Source: Massilia terrae (GTDB lineage Bacteria; Pseudomonadota; Gammaproteobacteria; Burkholderiales; Burkholderiaceae_D). From it: a DNA stretch of 64,000 bases. Under the pieces are notes generated by a model that saw nothing but the letters and a program-made list of their open reading frames with translations, made no database searches and had not been told where the DNA came from. This document shows, piece after piece, positions 35,769-45,908 of the stretch. Where the stretch lies: positions 186,001 to 250,000 of the forward strand of contig NZ_JANUGU010000009.1 in the NCBI RefSeq assembly GCF_024753145.1, in the 5' to 3' direction. The position numbers were made by a program, and so were the translations under genes. Each line of letters opens with the position of its first letter. The stretch's first letter is position 1.

Positions 35769-36695
35769 ATGCCTGGCAATAAACAGATCAAGCACTTCCT
35801 GCAATTCTCCGACTTTACCCGCGACGAGTTCGAATACCTGATCGAGCGCGCGACCGTCATCAAGCGCAAGTTCAAGAACTACGAGGTCTACCACCCGCTG
35901 GTCGACCGCACGCTGGTGATGGTGTTCGAGAAGAGCTCGACGCGCACGCGCCTGTCGTTTGAAGCCGGCATGCACCAGCTGGGCGGCGCCGCGATCTACC
36001 TGAACACGCGCGACAGCCAGCTGGGCCGCGGCGAGCCGATCGAGGACGCCGGCCAGGTCATGAGCCGCATGTGCGACATCATCATGGTGCGCACCTTCGG
36101 CCAGGAGATCATCGAGCGTTTCTCCGCCAACTCGCGCGTCCCGGTGATCAATGGCCTGACCAACGAACACCATCCCTGCCAGGTGCTGGCCGACATCTTC
36201 ACCTTCTGGGAGCACCGCGGCTCGATCACCGGCAAGACGGTGGCCTGGATCGGCGACGCCAACAACATGCTGTACTCCTGGCTGCAGGCGGCCGAAGTGT
36301 TCGGCTTCCACCTGAACGTGGCCACGCCCAAGGGTTACGAGCTGGATCCGAAGCTGGTCACCACCCAGCGCTTCACCCTGTTCGACAACCCGTCCGACGC
36401 CTGCGCCGGCGCGCACCTGGTCAACACCGACGTCTGGACCAGCATGGGCTACGAAAAGGAAAACGCCGAGCGCCTGAAGGCTTTCGACGGCTTCATCGTG
36501 GACGGCGCCAAGATGGCGCGCGCCGCCCCGGACGCCCTGTTCATGCACTGCCTGCCGGCCCATCGCGGCGAAGAAGTCGCGGCCGAAGTGATCGACGGCC
36601 CGCAGTCGGTGGTCTGGGACGAAGCCGAGAACCGCCTGCACGTGCAGAAGGCGCTGATCGAGTACCTGCTGCTTGGCCGCATCGAAGACAAATAA
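35769..36695 (+). CDS. argF: ornithine carbamoyltransferase
   Basis: A 308-residue enzyme making citrulline from ornithine and carbamoyl phosphate in arginine synthesis. Motifs: SSTRTRLSFE (carbamoyl-phosphate site, about 56-65), HPCQVLADI (about 136-144), and the ornithine-loop FMHCLPAHRGEEV (about 258-270). Length fits the anabolic form. A TATAAT at 35734-35739 lies 30 bases upstream as a likely -10 box, with no convincing -35, suggesting an activator or a weak promoter. argG follows after 106 bases. Confidence 0.97.
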   Translation: MPGNKQIKHFLQFSDFTRDEFEYLIERATVIKRKFKNYEVYHPLVDRTLVMVFEKSSTRTRLSFEAGMHQLGGAAIYLNTRDSQLGRGEPIEDAGQVMSRMCDIIMVRTFGQEIIERFSANSRVPVINGLTNEHHPCQVLADIFTFWEHRGSITGKTVAWIGDANNMLYSWLQAAEVFGFHLNVATPKGYELDPKLVTTQRFTLFDNPSDACAGAHLVNTDVWTSMGYEKENAERLKAFDGFIVDGAKMARAAPDALFMHCLPAHRGEEVAAEVIDGPQSVVWDEAENRLHVQKALIEYLLLGRIEDK

Positions 36696-36801
36696 GCTAA
36701 ATAATTTAAACGGTTAACTTACCCACCACTGAGCTTGATCGTCGGCCCTCTCCAGAAGGACCGGCTGACCATCCAAACTATCTCTCCAAACTGGAACTCC
36801 C

Positions 36802-38034
<1,233 letters not shown>

Positions 38035-38052
38035 GCCAGCGCTGCGTCATCG

Positions 38053-38080
38053 AAGCCGCCTTCGGGCGGCTTTTTTTTTT
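38053..38080 (+). terminator. intrinsic terminator after argG
   Basis: AAGCCGCC, TTCG tetraloop, GGCGGCTT, continuing into a run of about ten more T. It starts 18 bases after the argG stop. Among the clearest terminators in the window. Confidence 0.93.
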
Positions 38081-38111
38081 GGCGTTGTCTGCCTTAAGTG
38101 TTGAAGAGATT

Positions 38112-38143
38112 CCGTCGTTCCCGCCGGGGCGGGAACCCCATTT
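38112..38143. repeat. REP-like palindrome (single unit)
   Basis: CCGTCGTTCCCGCCGG then GGCGGGAACCCCATTTT, between the argG terminator and the YkgJ-type gene. Confidence 0.7.
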
Positions 38144-38202
38144 TGCAAGCGTTTCGATACAGCCACCGTTTTTTTCGACCGCTTTGGTAACATGGCACGA
38201 CG

Positions 38203-38520
38203 ATGAGCGAGCAAGCGGACAACCCCTGCCTGACGTGCGGCGCCTGCTGCATGAGCTTCCGGGTCTCCTTCTACTGGGCCGAAGCGCCGGCCCGTGGCCT
38301 GGCCGACGCCATGGTCGAACAAGTCACGCCGCACATCGCCTGCATGGCCGGCACGAATAACGCCGCCCCGCGCTGCGTGGCCCTCGGCACCGGCCAAGAC
38401 GGCCCGTATGCCTGCGGCGTCTACCCCCAGCGTCCCGAGCCCTGCCGTGAACTGCAACCCGGCGACGACAAATGCCGCCGCGCGCGCTACCTCCACGGCA
38501 TGCCGCCGTTGTCCTGCTGA
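38203..38520 (+). CDS. YkgJ-type cysteine cluster protein
   Basis: A 105-residue protein with the YkgJ/CxxCxxCC cluster: NPCLTCGACC at about residues 8-17, then PRCVAL, YACGVYPQRPEPCREL and KCRRAR. These eight cysteines probably bind zinc or an iron-sulfur cluster. Members of the family are widespread and uncharacterised. The ATG sits a little upstream of the first cysteine motif, consistent with the family's short N-terminus. Monocistronic. Confidence 0.88.
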   Translation: MSEQADNPCLTCGACCMSFRVSFYWAEAPARGLADAMVEQVTPHIACMAGTNNAAPRCVALGTGQDGPYACGVYPQRPEPCRELQPGDDKCRRARYLHGMPPLSC

Positions 38521-38663
38521 CCACCCGAAGCTGAATCAGGACAACATCTCGCTGTCAACTCGAATGTGGGCTGTAACCGTTAGGCAACGCACAGTGTGCC
38601 TCGCCGATGCGCCGCTAAGATCCTCGTGCATTACACCCCGCTGTAATTCTCATCCTTGACAAT

Positions 38664-38757
38664 GGAAGGGTGGCTGAGCGGTTGAAGGCACCAAAGCGGC
38701 AACTTTGGTCCATAAAATAGCTTATGGACATCGCTGGTTCGAATCCAGCCCCTTCCT
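38664..38757 (+). tRNA. class II tRNA-like element, Ser-like body, aberrant anticodon loop
   Basis: Folds as a cloverleaf: 7-bp acceptor GGAAGGG/CCCTTCC, Ser-like D arm (GCTGAGCGGTTGAAGGC), 7-bp variable arm TCCATAA/TTATGGA, and T arm GCTGG-TTCGAAT-CCAGC. The anticodon arm is odd. CCAAAG/CTTTGG pairs over six positions leaving only the six-base loop CGGCAA, or five pairs with an eight-base loop. Neither gives a normal seven-base loop, and there is no U at the position before the anticodon. CCA is not encoded (CCT follows the discriminator T). An ATTACA...TGTAAT dyad lies just upstream. It is either a decayed tRNA-Ser relative or a specialised noncanonical tRNA. Confidence 0.5.
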
Positions 38758-38784
38758 CCTCGCCGTTGGCTTCCAGCCAGGGCG

Positions 38785-39372
38785 TCAATGCGTGGGGTAT
38801 GACGCGCATCCGGTGATCTCTTCCAGGAAGCCTTCGGCCAAATAACGCGGAATCTTGGCAAATTCGCCGAGAACACGGGCGCGAAATTCCTCATGCTCAT
38901 ACCAGCGCTCGGCAGGAACGCCGAAATAATTGACTGGGAGAACCGACATACTCAAACCAGGTCAATGTCTTTGCAAGGTCATCAGATAGCGTCGGGTTGA
39001 GCATATTTTTCCAATGACGACGACGCTGCGGATCGCTGCGGCGTCCATCACCTCTGCCACCCTGGCCCGGCCGAACTGGACGTTCTCGCCTGTGTTTGTC
39101 GCTTCAGTTTCCAAGATGAGAACGGAGTCAGGGATCCCGAGGCCGACTAGTCGCTCAGCGATCACATCCGCCTCTGCCAAAGACGACGATCTTGTCCGGC
39201 CGCCAGATACCAACAGCCGGGTGAACATGCCGTCCAGCCATAGTCGATGGGCCGCCGCGCAAAACTCGGGTACGCCGTGGCGGGTTCCGAAAAGGAATCC
39301 GAGATCCGAAGCTCGCGCCGGAAATGACGGCATGACGTATTCGGCAATGCTCCTTAAATCGTCGTGTGCCAT
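38785..39372 (-). pseudogene. YdcF/DUF218 family gene interrupted by in-frame UGA
   Basis: The first 136 codons encode a DUF218 (YdcF-like) domain: GFLFGTRHGV, LLVSGGRTRSSSLAEADVIAERL, ETEATNTGENVQFGR, VVIGKICSTRRYLMTLQRH. A TGA at 38962-38964 then stops it. Reading on in the same frame gives about 58 more residues (PGLSMSVLPVNYFGV, RWYEHEEFRARVLGEFAKIPRYLAEGFLEEI) that match the C-terminal part of the family, ending at a normal stop. The total of about 195 codons is family length. The TGA stands where a Trp (TGG) would fit. A single-base nonsense mutation, a sequencing error or readthrough could explain it. The activity of the family is uncertain. Confidence 0.75.
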
Positions 39373-39402
39373 GGGTTTAGAGCGTCGCCCTCGGCGCCAC
39401 CT

Positions 39403-39951
39403 TTAATGGTTTCCAGCGGTGAGATGTGGAGGAAACTCGATAGCCGAGAGCTTCCAATTCCAGATACCGTAACGTCTGAAAATGAAACTGCCCGCAGCAG
39501 CTCCTTTTTTGGTCACCGCGACCTTGTCCCAGCTTCGATATGACACTGAGTAGTCGACCTTCTCGCCATGCCCAGGCGTTGAACTTGCTGCATTCCCGGG
39601 CTTGGCCAACCCCGTCTTGCCGCTTTCAATCATCGCGATGACGCCGGCGGGAGAGACTGCGGCATCGATCATCGGATTTATCAATGCAACGGCCATCGCC
39701 TGCCCCAGGGACGCAAAAGGATTCTTGTTTGCTTCTTCCTTGGCCATCTCGTTCCCGATCATGGCCATCATTTGTCCCTTGACGCTTTCCCGAAGCGAGG
39801 GAAAATCGACGTGTTCCGAAATGGCATCGGCATCCCGGGCTTCAATTGCCGAACGCATCCGTTGCAGCTCCCAGTAGGGACTCCCATATTCGGCCACTGC
39901 GAGTAAGCCAACGGCGATTGCGCTGACCGTGAGTGCTCTCTTTAAGTTCAT
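39403..39951 (-). CDS. DUF2939 family protein
   Basis: About 182 residues starting with a signal anchor (MNLKRALTVSAIAVGLLAVA), then the DUF2939 features YWELQRMRSAIEARDADAISEHVDFPSLRESVKGQ (about 25-60) and a small C-terminal beta domain (FIFRRYGIWNWKLSAIEFP). The ATG at 39951 is preferred over an in-frame TTG 15 bases upstream. It is probably a periplasmic-facing membrane-anchored protein. Function unknown. It lies just upstream of the broken ydcF-like gene on the same strand. Confidence 0.82.
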   Translation of the reverse strand: MNLKRALTVSAIAVGLLAVAEYGSPYWELQRMRSAIEARDADAISEHVDFPSLRESVKGQMMAMIGNEMAKEEANKNPFASLGQAMAVALINPMIDAAVSPAGVIAMIESGKTGLAKPGNAASSTPGHGEKVDYSVSYRSWDKVAVTKKGAAAGSFIFRRYGIWNWKLSAIEFPPHLTAGNH

Positions 39952-39995
39952 CGACGTTCTTTTCAAATTTTAAATTTTGATGATAACGGGTCTTT

Positions 39996-40137
39996 GATTG
40001 CCGAACTCTCGCACATTATTTCACTGCTGGCTAAGCGCTCGCTTTATGCGATGCGCATTCGCGTGAACTCAATCTTATAAATTTTTCTATTCAGCTCGAC
40101 AATGCCGCGCCTCCCCGGTATATGATTGCCGAACTCT
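39996..40137. repeat. 14-bp direct repeat flanking the upstream region of the DUF692 operon
   Basis: GATTGCCGAACTCT occurs at 39996-40009 and again at 40124-40137, 128 bases apart, in an AT-rich gene-free stretch between the DUF2939 gene and the ferritin-like gene. The second copy overlaps the expected -10/start region of the operon (TCGACA at 40096, 17 bases, TATATG at 40119). It may be a regulator site or the scar of a local duplication. Confidence 0.5.
40096..40124 (+). promoter_or_regulatory. possible promoter of the ferritin-like/DUF692 operon
   Basis: TCGACA, 17-base spacer, TATATG, about 70 bases before the first start codon. The match to sigma70 boxes is moderate; the spacing is ideal. 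A copy of the direct repeat GATTGCCGAACTCT begins at its 3' edge. Confidence 0.4.
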
Positions 40138-40195
40138 GCAGTACCACCATCCGCCGTAGTCCAGCACAAGCATCAATTCCAAGGGAGAGAGACCG

Positions 40196-42199
40196 ATGAG
40201 AATGACCGCTTTGGAAACCGCGCCACAAAAGATCACCAACCGTCCGCTGGCCTTGCTCGACACCGACATCTCCGCCGCCCGCGCGATCGCGCAAGCCGCC
40301 GTGGAGGTGGAGCTGTTCACGATCCCGCTGTACATGAACACCATGTACTCGATCCAGGGCACGCACCAGATCAACTCGAAGTGGCTCAGCTACTACAACG
40401 GCCGCCAGTGGCCGGGCATGGCCACCAGCGCCAATCCGCAGCGGCCCAGCGAGAAAGCGTTCAACCTGATCTTCAGCGTGTTCATCCAGGAGATGCTGCA
40501 CCTGCAGATGGCGGCCAACCTGTCGACCGCGATCGGCGCCCTGCCCTGCTTCACTGGCCCCGCCCTGCAGGACGACAGCCACGGCTGGACCTGCTACGGC
40601 GCGGGCATCTCGATGATCCCGCACATCGTCGACCTGAAGGACACCAGCAACTACAAGCACGTGCGGGTCAACCTCGAAGAGCTCAACGCCAACCAGTGCG
40701 ACCTGTTCCTGGCGATCGAGCAGCCGGAACAACAGGCACGCGAGGAACTGCGTCCCTACTCCGAGCTCCATCCGGACAAATACTTCCCCGCCGTGCCGCT
40801 GGCCGGCTGGACGCCCGCCATGACCTCGAGCGACCTGCCCCTGTTCGGCACCATCGGCTACATGTACGAGTGCTACGCGCGCTACATCAGCATGGAGTAC
40901 ACGGACGGCCAGGCGCTGTGGCAGAAGATGTACGTGAACGACTCGGTCCAGCAGGACATGTTCAACACCACCGGCGGCGGCCACCCGAAAGCCGAATACC
41001 CGCATTTCGCCACCCTGTTCAGCCCCGATGAACGCGACGGCAGCGACAAGTCCTTCGACAAGGCGATCGACATGATGGCCGCGATCACCGACCAGGGCGA
41101 AGGCAGCGCCACCGGCATCAAGCGCTATCGCCGCGGCGCCATGCTGCAGGCGGTGCAGCCCGACTACCGCGAGGACGACGCCGCGCTCAAGGCCGACTAT
41201 CCCTCGTACACCAACGCCGGCGGGCGCGCCGCATCGGCCGACGCGGCGGCGCGCTTCAACTTCGCGGCCTACGACCACTACGAGCGCTTCGGCATGCTCA
41301 AGGCCATGCTGGGCGAGGTGCGCAACTTCGCCCAGTGGCACGCGGAAGGCAACAGCTGGAACACCGAGCTGCTTACCAACCACGCTTACGACAAGGACGC
41401 CGCGCCGGCCAACATCCCGGCGCCGGAGGCCGTGGCCGGTGCGCTCAACCGGCTGAAGGAAGGCGGCGACGAGACCTGGGCCATGCTCAGCACCGTCGCC
41501 ACCGGCGCCCTGTACGGCATCACCTCGGTGCTGGACAGCTACTGGCAGGTGCAGTCGACCACCTTCCCCTACCCGTCGATGGTGGGCGCGGGGGACCGCT
41601 TCTCGATCTGCTGGGCGGTGCTCGGCAAGTCGCCGGACCTGACGCGCGGCGTGCCGCTGCCCGACCCGGACAAGCTGTATCACTCCTGCCAGGGCATGAG
41701 CGTGAGCGGCGACAAGGACGCCAGCGCGGCCGCGGGCTGCGCGGCGCTGGCCGTGTACCACACCTGCCGCGGCTCGAACGGCTGCCGCGCCCAGGGCGGC
41801 TGCGGCTTCGCCCAGCTCGATGCAGGCGGCGGCTCCTGCGGCCACAGCGTGGCCAAGCCCAAGCCGGGCGGCGTCAACCTGTGCGGCAGCCCGTCGGCCG
41901 GGCCCACCCTGTACAGCGCCCCGGCCGACAACAAGTGCCGCACCTTCGGCGGCTGCGCGGTGCCGATCTCCGCCTCGCAGCTGTTCCCCGCATCCGGCAC
42001 CATGAAGATGTATAACTTCGGCCCGCCGCCGCAGCACCGCGCGGTCGCGCTCGAGAACACGCTCGCGTTCTCGCTGGGCGACAGCGTGTACGACACGGCG
42101 TGGAAGGCGTACAGCCAGGTGATGCAGGCGCGCGGCGTGGAGCCAGGCGCGATGCCGGCGCCGACCGACTTGCGCCTGGCCCTGCCGCCGTCGACCTGA
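40196..42199 (+). CDS. ferritin-like domain protein (VioB-like) with cysteine-rich tail
   Basis: A 667-residue protein. The N-terminal half is a ferritin-like four-helix domain of the VioB-associated type: [18 protein letters not shown] (about 33-50) and [15 protein letters not shown] (about 98-112) supply metal-ligand Glu and His. The C-terminal part has nine cysteines between residues 498 and 587, in [52 protein letters not shown]. This spacing is reminiscent of bufferin-type precursors, the substrates of DUF692 enzymes. No signal peptide is visible. Stop and start overlap (TGATG) with the DUF692 gene, so the two are translationally coupled. Role as enzyme, substrate, or both is open. Confidence 0.85.
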   Translation: MRMTALETAPQKITNRPLALLDTDISAARAIAQAAVEVELFTIPLYMNTMYSIQGTHQINSKWLSYYNGRQWPGMATSANPQRPSEKAFNLIFSVFIQEMLHLQMAANLSTAIGALPCFTGPALQDDSHGWTCYGAGISMIPHIVDLKDTSNYKHVRVNLEELNANQCDLFLAIEQPEQQAREELRPYSELHPDKYFPAVPLAGWTPAMTSSDLPLFGTIGYMYECYARYISMEYTDGQALWQKMYVNDSVQQDMFNTTGGGHPKAEYPHFATLFSPDERDGSDKSFDKAIDMMAAITDQGEGSATGIKRYRRGAMLQAVQPDYREDDAALKADYPSYTNAGGRAASADAAARFNFAAYDHYERFGMLKAMLGEVRNFAQWHAEGNSWNTELLTNHAYDKDAAPANIPAPEAVAGALNRLKEGGDETWAMLSTVATGALYGITSVLDSYWQVQSTTFPYPSMVGAGDRFSICWAVLGKSPDLTRGVPLPDPDKLYHSCQGMSVSGDKDASAAAGCAALAVYHTCRGSNGCRAQGGCGFAQLDAGGGSCGHSVAKPKPGGVNLCGSPSAGPTLYSAPADNKCRTFGGCAVPISASQLFPASGTMKMYNFGPPPQHRAVALENTLAFSLGDSVYDTAWKAYSQVMQARGVEPGAMPAPTDLRLALPPST

Positions 42200-43134
42200 T
42201 GGTGCAAGCGCCGAGCGGCGCGGCGCCGCGCCTTGGCCTGCCGGACCTGGGCCTGGGCGTGGGGCTGCGCAACCAGCACTTCCAGCACATCCTGGAGCAC
42301 GGCCCGCAGGTCGACTGGTTCGAGATCATCAGCGAGAACTTCATCGACAACCACGGTTACGCGCGTGCGGTGCTGGACCGGATCGCGGCCCAGGTGCCGC
42401 TGGTGATGCACGGGGTGTCGCTGTCGATCGGCGGCAGCGACCCGCTCGACATGGCCTACCTGGCCAGGCTGCGCGCACTGGCGGCCGAGCTCAAGCCCGC
42501 GTGGATCTCCGACCACCTGTGCTGGACCGGCGTCGCCTCGCTCAACAGCCACGACCTGCTGCCGCTGCCGCTCGACGAAGCCAGCCTGGCCCACGTGGCC
42601 GCGCGCGTGCGCCAGGTGCAGGACTACCTCGGCCGGCCGCTGGTGCTGGAGAATCCCAGCACCTACGTCGAGTTCGCGCAGTCCGACATCCCGGAGTGGG
42701 AGTTCCTGGGCCGCCTTGCCGAAGACACCGGCTGCGGCCTGCTCCTGGACGTGAACAACGTTTACGTCTCGTCCACCAACCACGGCTGGGATGCGGCCGC
42801 CTACATCCGCGCCCTGCCGCACGCGCACATCGTGCAGATCCACCTGGCCGGGCCCACCGATTGCGGCGGCTACCTGGTCGACACCCATGACGCGCCGGTG
42901 CCGACCGAGGTGTGGCGCCTGTACGCGCTGGCCCAGCGGCTCACCGGTGGCGTGTCCACGCTGCTCGAATGGGACGCGAATATTCCCGCCTACCCGGAGC
43001 TGCTGGCCGAATTGGCCAAGGCGCGCGCGGTCCTGCGCGGCGATGTGCCGCAAGTGGGCCTGCAGCGTGGCGCCGATGCGCTGGCGACGCCGATCGGCTT
43101 CCATCTCGACCAGCACGCGCAGGCCGCGGCCTGA
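42199..43134 (+). CDS. DUF692 multinuclear iron-dependent oxidative enzyme (MbnB/TglH/BufB-like)
   Basis: A 311-residue DUF692 (MNIO) enzyme. Characterised members use two or three iron ions in a TIM barrel to convert peptide cysteines to oxazolone/thioamide, thiooxazole or related groups. Visible motifs: WFEIISENF (about 42), [11 protein letters not shown] (metal His, about 72), ISDHLCWTG (about 105), LENPSTYV (about 151), [15 protein letters not shown] (about 182), IHLAGP (about 215), DTHDAPV (about 228) and LLEWDANIP (about 255). All metal-ligand motifs look intact. The start overlaps the ferritin-like stop by one base. The partner gene follows after four bases. Confidence 0.93.
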   Translation: MVQAPSGAAPRLGLPDLGLGVGLRNQHFQHILEHGPQVDWFEIISENFIDNHGYARAVLDRIAAQVPLVMHGVSLSIGGSDPLDMAYLARLRALAAELKPAWISDHLCWTGVASLNSHDLLPLPLDEASLAHVAARVRQVQDYLGRPLVLENPSTYVEFAQSDIPEWEFLGRLAEDTGCGLLLDVNNVYVSSTNHGWDAAAYIRALPHAHIVQIHLAGPTDCGGYLVDTHDAPVPTEVWRLYALAQRLTGGVSTLLEWDANIPAYPELLAELAKARAVLRGDVPQVGLQRGADALATPIGFHLDQHAQAAA

Positions 43135-43138
43135 CCCG

Positions 43139-43999
43139 ATGAGCGCTTCCCTGTCCGAACTCCAGTCCTGGTTCCTGGCCACGATGATGACGCCGGGCGG
43201 CGCCGAGCGTGGCCTGGCGCTGGCGCGCGAACGCCACGGCCTGGGCGAACTGGACGTGCTGCGCGCGGCGGGCGGCGCGCGTTCGCGGGTGCACGTGTAT
43301 GCGCAAGGCTACGTGCTGCGCCTGCTCGAATGCATGCGCGCCGACTATCCGGTCCTGTGCCGGACCATGGGCGGCGAGCTGTTCGACTTTTTCGCCAAAG
43401 CCTATGTCTGGCGCCATCCCTCGCGCTCGACCACCCTGTACGACCTGGGCGCCGGCTTTGCCGAGTTCCTGGAGCGCAGCCAGCCGCCGGACATGGCCCC
43501 GGCCGCGGCGCTGCAGTCGCGTTTCGCGCTGGACCTGGCGCGGCTGGAGCGGGCGCGCAGCGAAGCCGGGCGCGCTCCGGGCCTTGAGCCGCACGCGCAC
43601 GCCGCGCCAGACAGTTTCACCCTGCTGTACGGCCTCGATGAGGCACAGGTCCGGCTGGCGCCGTGCACGCGCCTGCTCGCCGCCGCGTTTCCAGTGCATG
43701 CGTACTGGGACCGCGCGCAGCAAACGCCCGACGACCAAGCTTTGCCGGTGCCTGCGCCCGCCGCCGTGTTGCTGGCGGTCGGCCGCCAGCACTACCGCAT
43801 CGGCATGCACGTTTTGTCGGACTGGCAGTTCCATTATTTGCAAGCGGCGGCGTCCGGCGCGGCCGCGCACGCTTCCGCGCACCAGGCGGCGCAGGCATGC
43901 GGCCTGCCTCCCGGACAAGTGCTGGCCGACGCGCTGCTATGGCTGCCGCAAGCGGCCGCCGCCGGCCTGTTGTCGCTGGACCAGGTCACCGCTTTTTAA
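43139..43999 (+). CDS. DUF2063-type partner of DUF692 enzyme (BufC/HvfC-like)
   Basis: A 286-residue protein whose N-terminal part is the DUF2063 (putative DNA-binding) domain: LSELQSWFLATMMTP (about 5-19), VHVYAQGYVLRLLECMRADYPVLCRTMG (about 51-78), FFAKAYVWRHPSRSTTLYDLG (about 85-105). In known systems this partner binds the precursor and presents it to the DUF692 enzyme, despite the DNA-binding name. The C-terminal half is Ala-rich with low similarity. It starts four bases after the DUF692 stop. The wsp-like operon begins 92 bases downstream on the same strand. Confidence 0.88.
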   Translation: MSASLSELQSWFLATMMTPGGAERGLALARERHGLGELDVLRAAGGARSRVHVYAQGYVLRLLECMRADYPVLCRTMGGELFDFFAKAYVWRHPSRSTTLYDLGAGFAEFLERSQPPDMAPAAALQSRFALDLARLERARSEAGRAPGLEPHAHAAPDSFTLLYGLDEAQVRLAPCTRLLAAAFPVHAYWDRAQQTPDDQALPVPAPAAVLLAVGRQHYRIGMHVLSDWQFHYLQAAASGAAAHASAHQAAQACGLPPGQVLADALLWLPQAAAAGLLSLDQVTAF

Positions 44000-44091
44000 T
44001 CCCCGGCTTTTTGTTGTACACACGCCCCGAATTTGATTTCCGCCCGGCAAAAGCTGGTAAAGTCACGGATTCTCACGCGCGCGGAGCACCC

Positions 44092-45906
44092 ATGCCGAAA
44101 AGCTTAAGCATCAAGAATAAACTGACCATCGGCCTTGGAGCGATGGTAGCGATCATTCTCGGATTGCTTATCCTCGCATTCAATAATTTCCGCGCGATCG
44201 CCATCGCCGACGAATGGGACCGGCACACGCTCGAAGTGCTGCTGGAAACAAACAATATCGCCACTGGCATCCTGCAGGTGCAGGCGTCCGCGCGCGGCTA
44301 CCTGCTGACAGGTGACGACGAACTGCTGCATCCGATCGGCGCGGAATTCCGCAGCGCCGAGAGCCACCTGACGCGTGTGCTGGCCCTCACCGCCGACAAT
44401 CGCGTCCAGCAGGAGCGCCTGAAGCGCATCCGGCCCCTGATGGACAACTGGATGGCCGCCATCAACGCCATGCTGCAGCGGCGCCGCGCCGCGGACGAGA
44501 CCGGGCACCTGATCAACCCTGAAGAGATCAGCCGCTCGGTCCAGACTGGCGCCCACACCATCGAGAACGTGCGCGAGATCATCGACCAGGTCGAAGCCGA
44601 GGAAAAGGGGCTGATGGACAAGCGCTCCAAGCACGCCGACGACCTTGAAGTTGAAATGGAAGGCCTGTTGTCACTGGGCGGAGCGCTGGCCGTCGCGCTG
44701 GCCGTCGTGGTGGCCTGGCGCATGCTGGTCGCCATCGCGCGCCCGCTCAAGTCGCTGACGACGGCGGCGCGCGAGATCGCTGCCGGCAACGAGTCGGCCC
44801 GCGCCACCATCAGCTCGCACGACGAACTGGGACGCGTGGCGCTCGAATTCAACCGCATGGCCCAGGCCATCCAGGACAACCAGGCCAAGGAAAAGGCCAG
44901 CAACGCCGAGCTGCGCGCCAAGGTCGACACCCTGCTCGCCTCGGTGTCGAAGGCGGCATCCGGCGACTTCACCGGCAGCGTGACGATCCGCGGCAGCGAC
45001 GCCATCGGCCGCCTCGGCGAGGGCATCGACGCCATGTTCCAGAACCTGCGCAGCCTGCTCAACAACGTGCAGGCGGCCGGCGTCCAGGTCACCACGTCGG
45101 CCACCCAGATCGCGGCCGCCTCGCGCCAGCAGGAAGCGGCCGGCGTCGAGCACGCGCAGACCAGCATCGAGGTGCTGTCGACCACGCGCGAGATCAGCGC
45201 CAACACCTCTCAGCTGCTGCGCACGATGGAAGAAGCCACCGCGGTGGCCGAGTCGACCACCAATGCCACTGCCGGCGCCCAGCACAAACTCAAGCGCATG
45301 GACCTGACCATGCAGAGCATGATGGCCGCCACCGAATCGATCAGCGCCAAGCTGGCCGCGCTGTCGGAGAAGGCCAACAACATCAACAGCGTGCTGACCA
45401 CCATCACCCGCGTCGCCGACCAGACCAACATCCTGTCGCTGAACGCCGCGATCGAGGCCGAGAAGGCCGGCGAAGCGGGCCGTGGCTTCTCGGTGGTGGC
45501 CACCGAAATCCGCCGCCTGGCCGACCAGGCCGCGGTGTCGACCTGGGACATCGAGCAGATGCTCAAGGAGATGCAGGCGGCGGTGTCGGTCAGCGTGATC
45601 GGCATGGACAAGTTCACCGACGAGGTGCGCCGCAGCGTGCGCGAGGCGCGCGAGACCGCCGAGCAGCTGTCGTCCGTGATGGACAAGGTCAGCCAGCTGC
45701 CGCCGCGCTTCGACATCGTGCTGCAGGGGATGCAGGCGCAGGCGGTGGGCGCGCAGCAGATCACCGAGACCATGATGCAGCTGTCCGACTCCAGCCAGCA
45801 GACCGTCGACTCGCTGAAGGAGACCAGCCATGCCGTGCACGAGCTGCAGTTCGCCGCCGGCGAGCTGCAGTCCTCGGTCGACAACTTCTCGGTGAGCGCG
45901 GCCTGA
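44092..45906 (+). CDS. wspA: methyl-accepting chemotaxis protein (WspA-like)
   Basis: A 604-residue membrane chemoreceptor, first gene of a Wsp-type operon. TM1 (about 10-30), periplasmic four-helix CHASE3-like sensor (about 35-185), TM2 (about 188-208), HAMP (about 210-265) with a second HAMP-like stretch (about 275-325), then the signalling helices with the hairpin tip VADQTNILSLNAAIEAEKAGEAGRGFSVVATEIRRLADQ (about 440-480). No CheR-binding pentapeptide is seen at the C-terminus. A GGAG ribosome site precedes the ATG. WspA receptors respond to surface contact or envelope stress. Confidence 0.9.
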   Translation: MPKSLSIKNKLTIGLGAMVAIILGLLILAFNNFRAIAIADEWDRHTLEVLLETNNIATGILQVQASARGYLLTGDDELLHPIGAEFRSAESHLTRVLALTADNRVQQERLKRIRPLMDNWMAAINAMLQRRRAADETGHLINPEEISRSVQTGAHTIENVREIIDQVEAEEKGLMDKRSKHADDLEVEMEGLLSLGGALAVALAVVVAWRMLVAIARPLKSLTTAAREIAAGNESARATISSHDELGRVALEFNRMAQAIQDNQAKEKASNAELRAKVDTLLASVSKAASGDFTGSVTIRGSDAIGRLGEGIDAMFQNLRSLLNNVQAAGVQVTTSATQIAAASRQQEAAGVEHAQTSIEVLSTTREISANTSQLLRTMEEATAVAESTTNATAGAQHKLKRMDLTMQSMMAATESISAKLAALSEKANNINSVLTTITRVADQTNILSLNAAIEAEKAGEAGRGFSVVATEIRRLADQAAVSTWDIEQMLKEMQAAVSVSVIGMDKFTDEVRRSVREARETAEQLSSVMDKVSQLPPRFDIVLQGMQAQAVGAQQITETMMQLSDSSQQTVDSLKETSHAVHELQFAAGELQSSVDNFSVSAA

Positions 45907-45908
45907 GC

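Noticed and set aside
38664-39372. Suppressor or selenocysteine system (tRNA-like element next to an in-frame UGA)
   Set aside because: The tRNA-like loop (CGGCAA) contains no UCA anticodon, the arms do not match a tRNA-Sec, and no selenocysteine genes or SECIS-like hairpin are seen. The neighbourhood may be coincidental.
38640-40195. Integrated mobile element beside a tRNA
   Set aside because: The patch has a tRNA-like element, a broken gene and AT-rich gaps, but no integrase, direct att repeats around the element, or transposase was found.
40196-42199. Violacein (vioB) biosynthesis locus
   Set aside because: The ferritin-like domain resembles the type found in VioB-related proteins, but no vioA, vioC, vioD or vioE gene is nearby and the protein is shorter and Cys-rich at its C-terminus.
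40196-43999. Ordinary bufferin (copper-storage) cluster
   Set aside because: The DUF692 and DUF2063 genes fit, but no short exported DUF2282-type precursor is present; the upstream gene is a large ferritin-like protein without a signal peptide.
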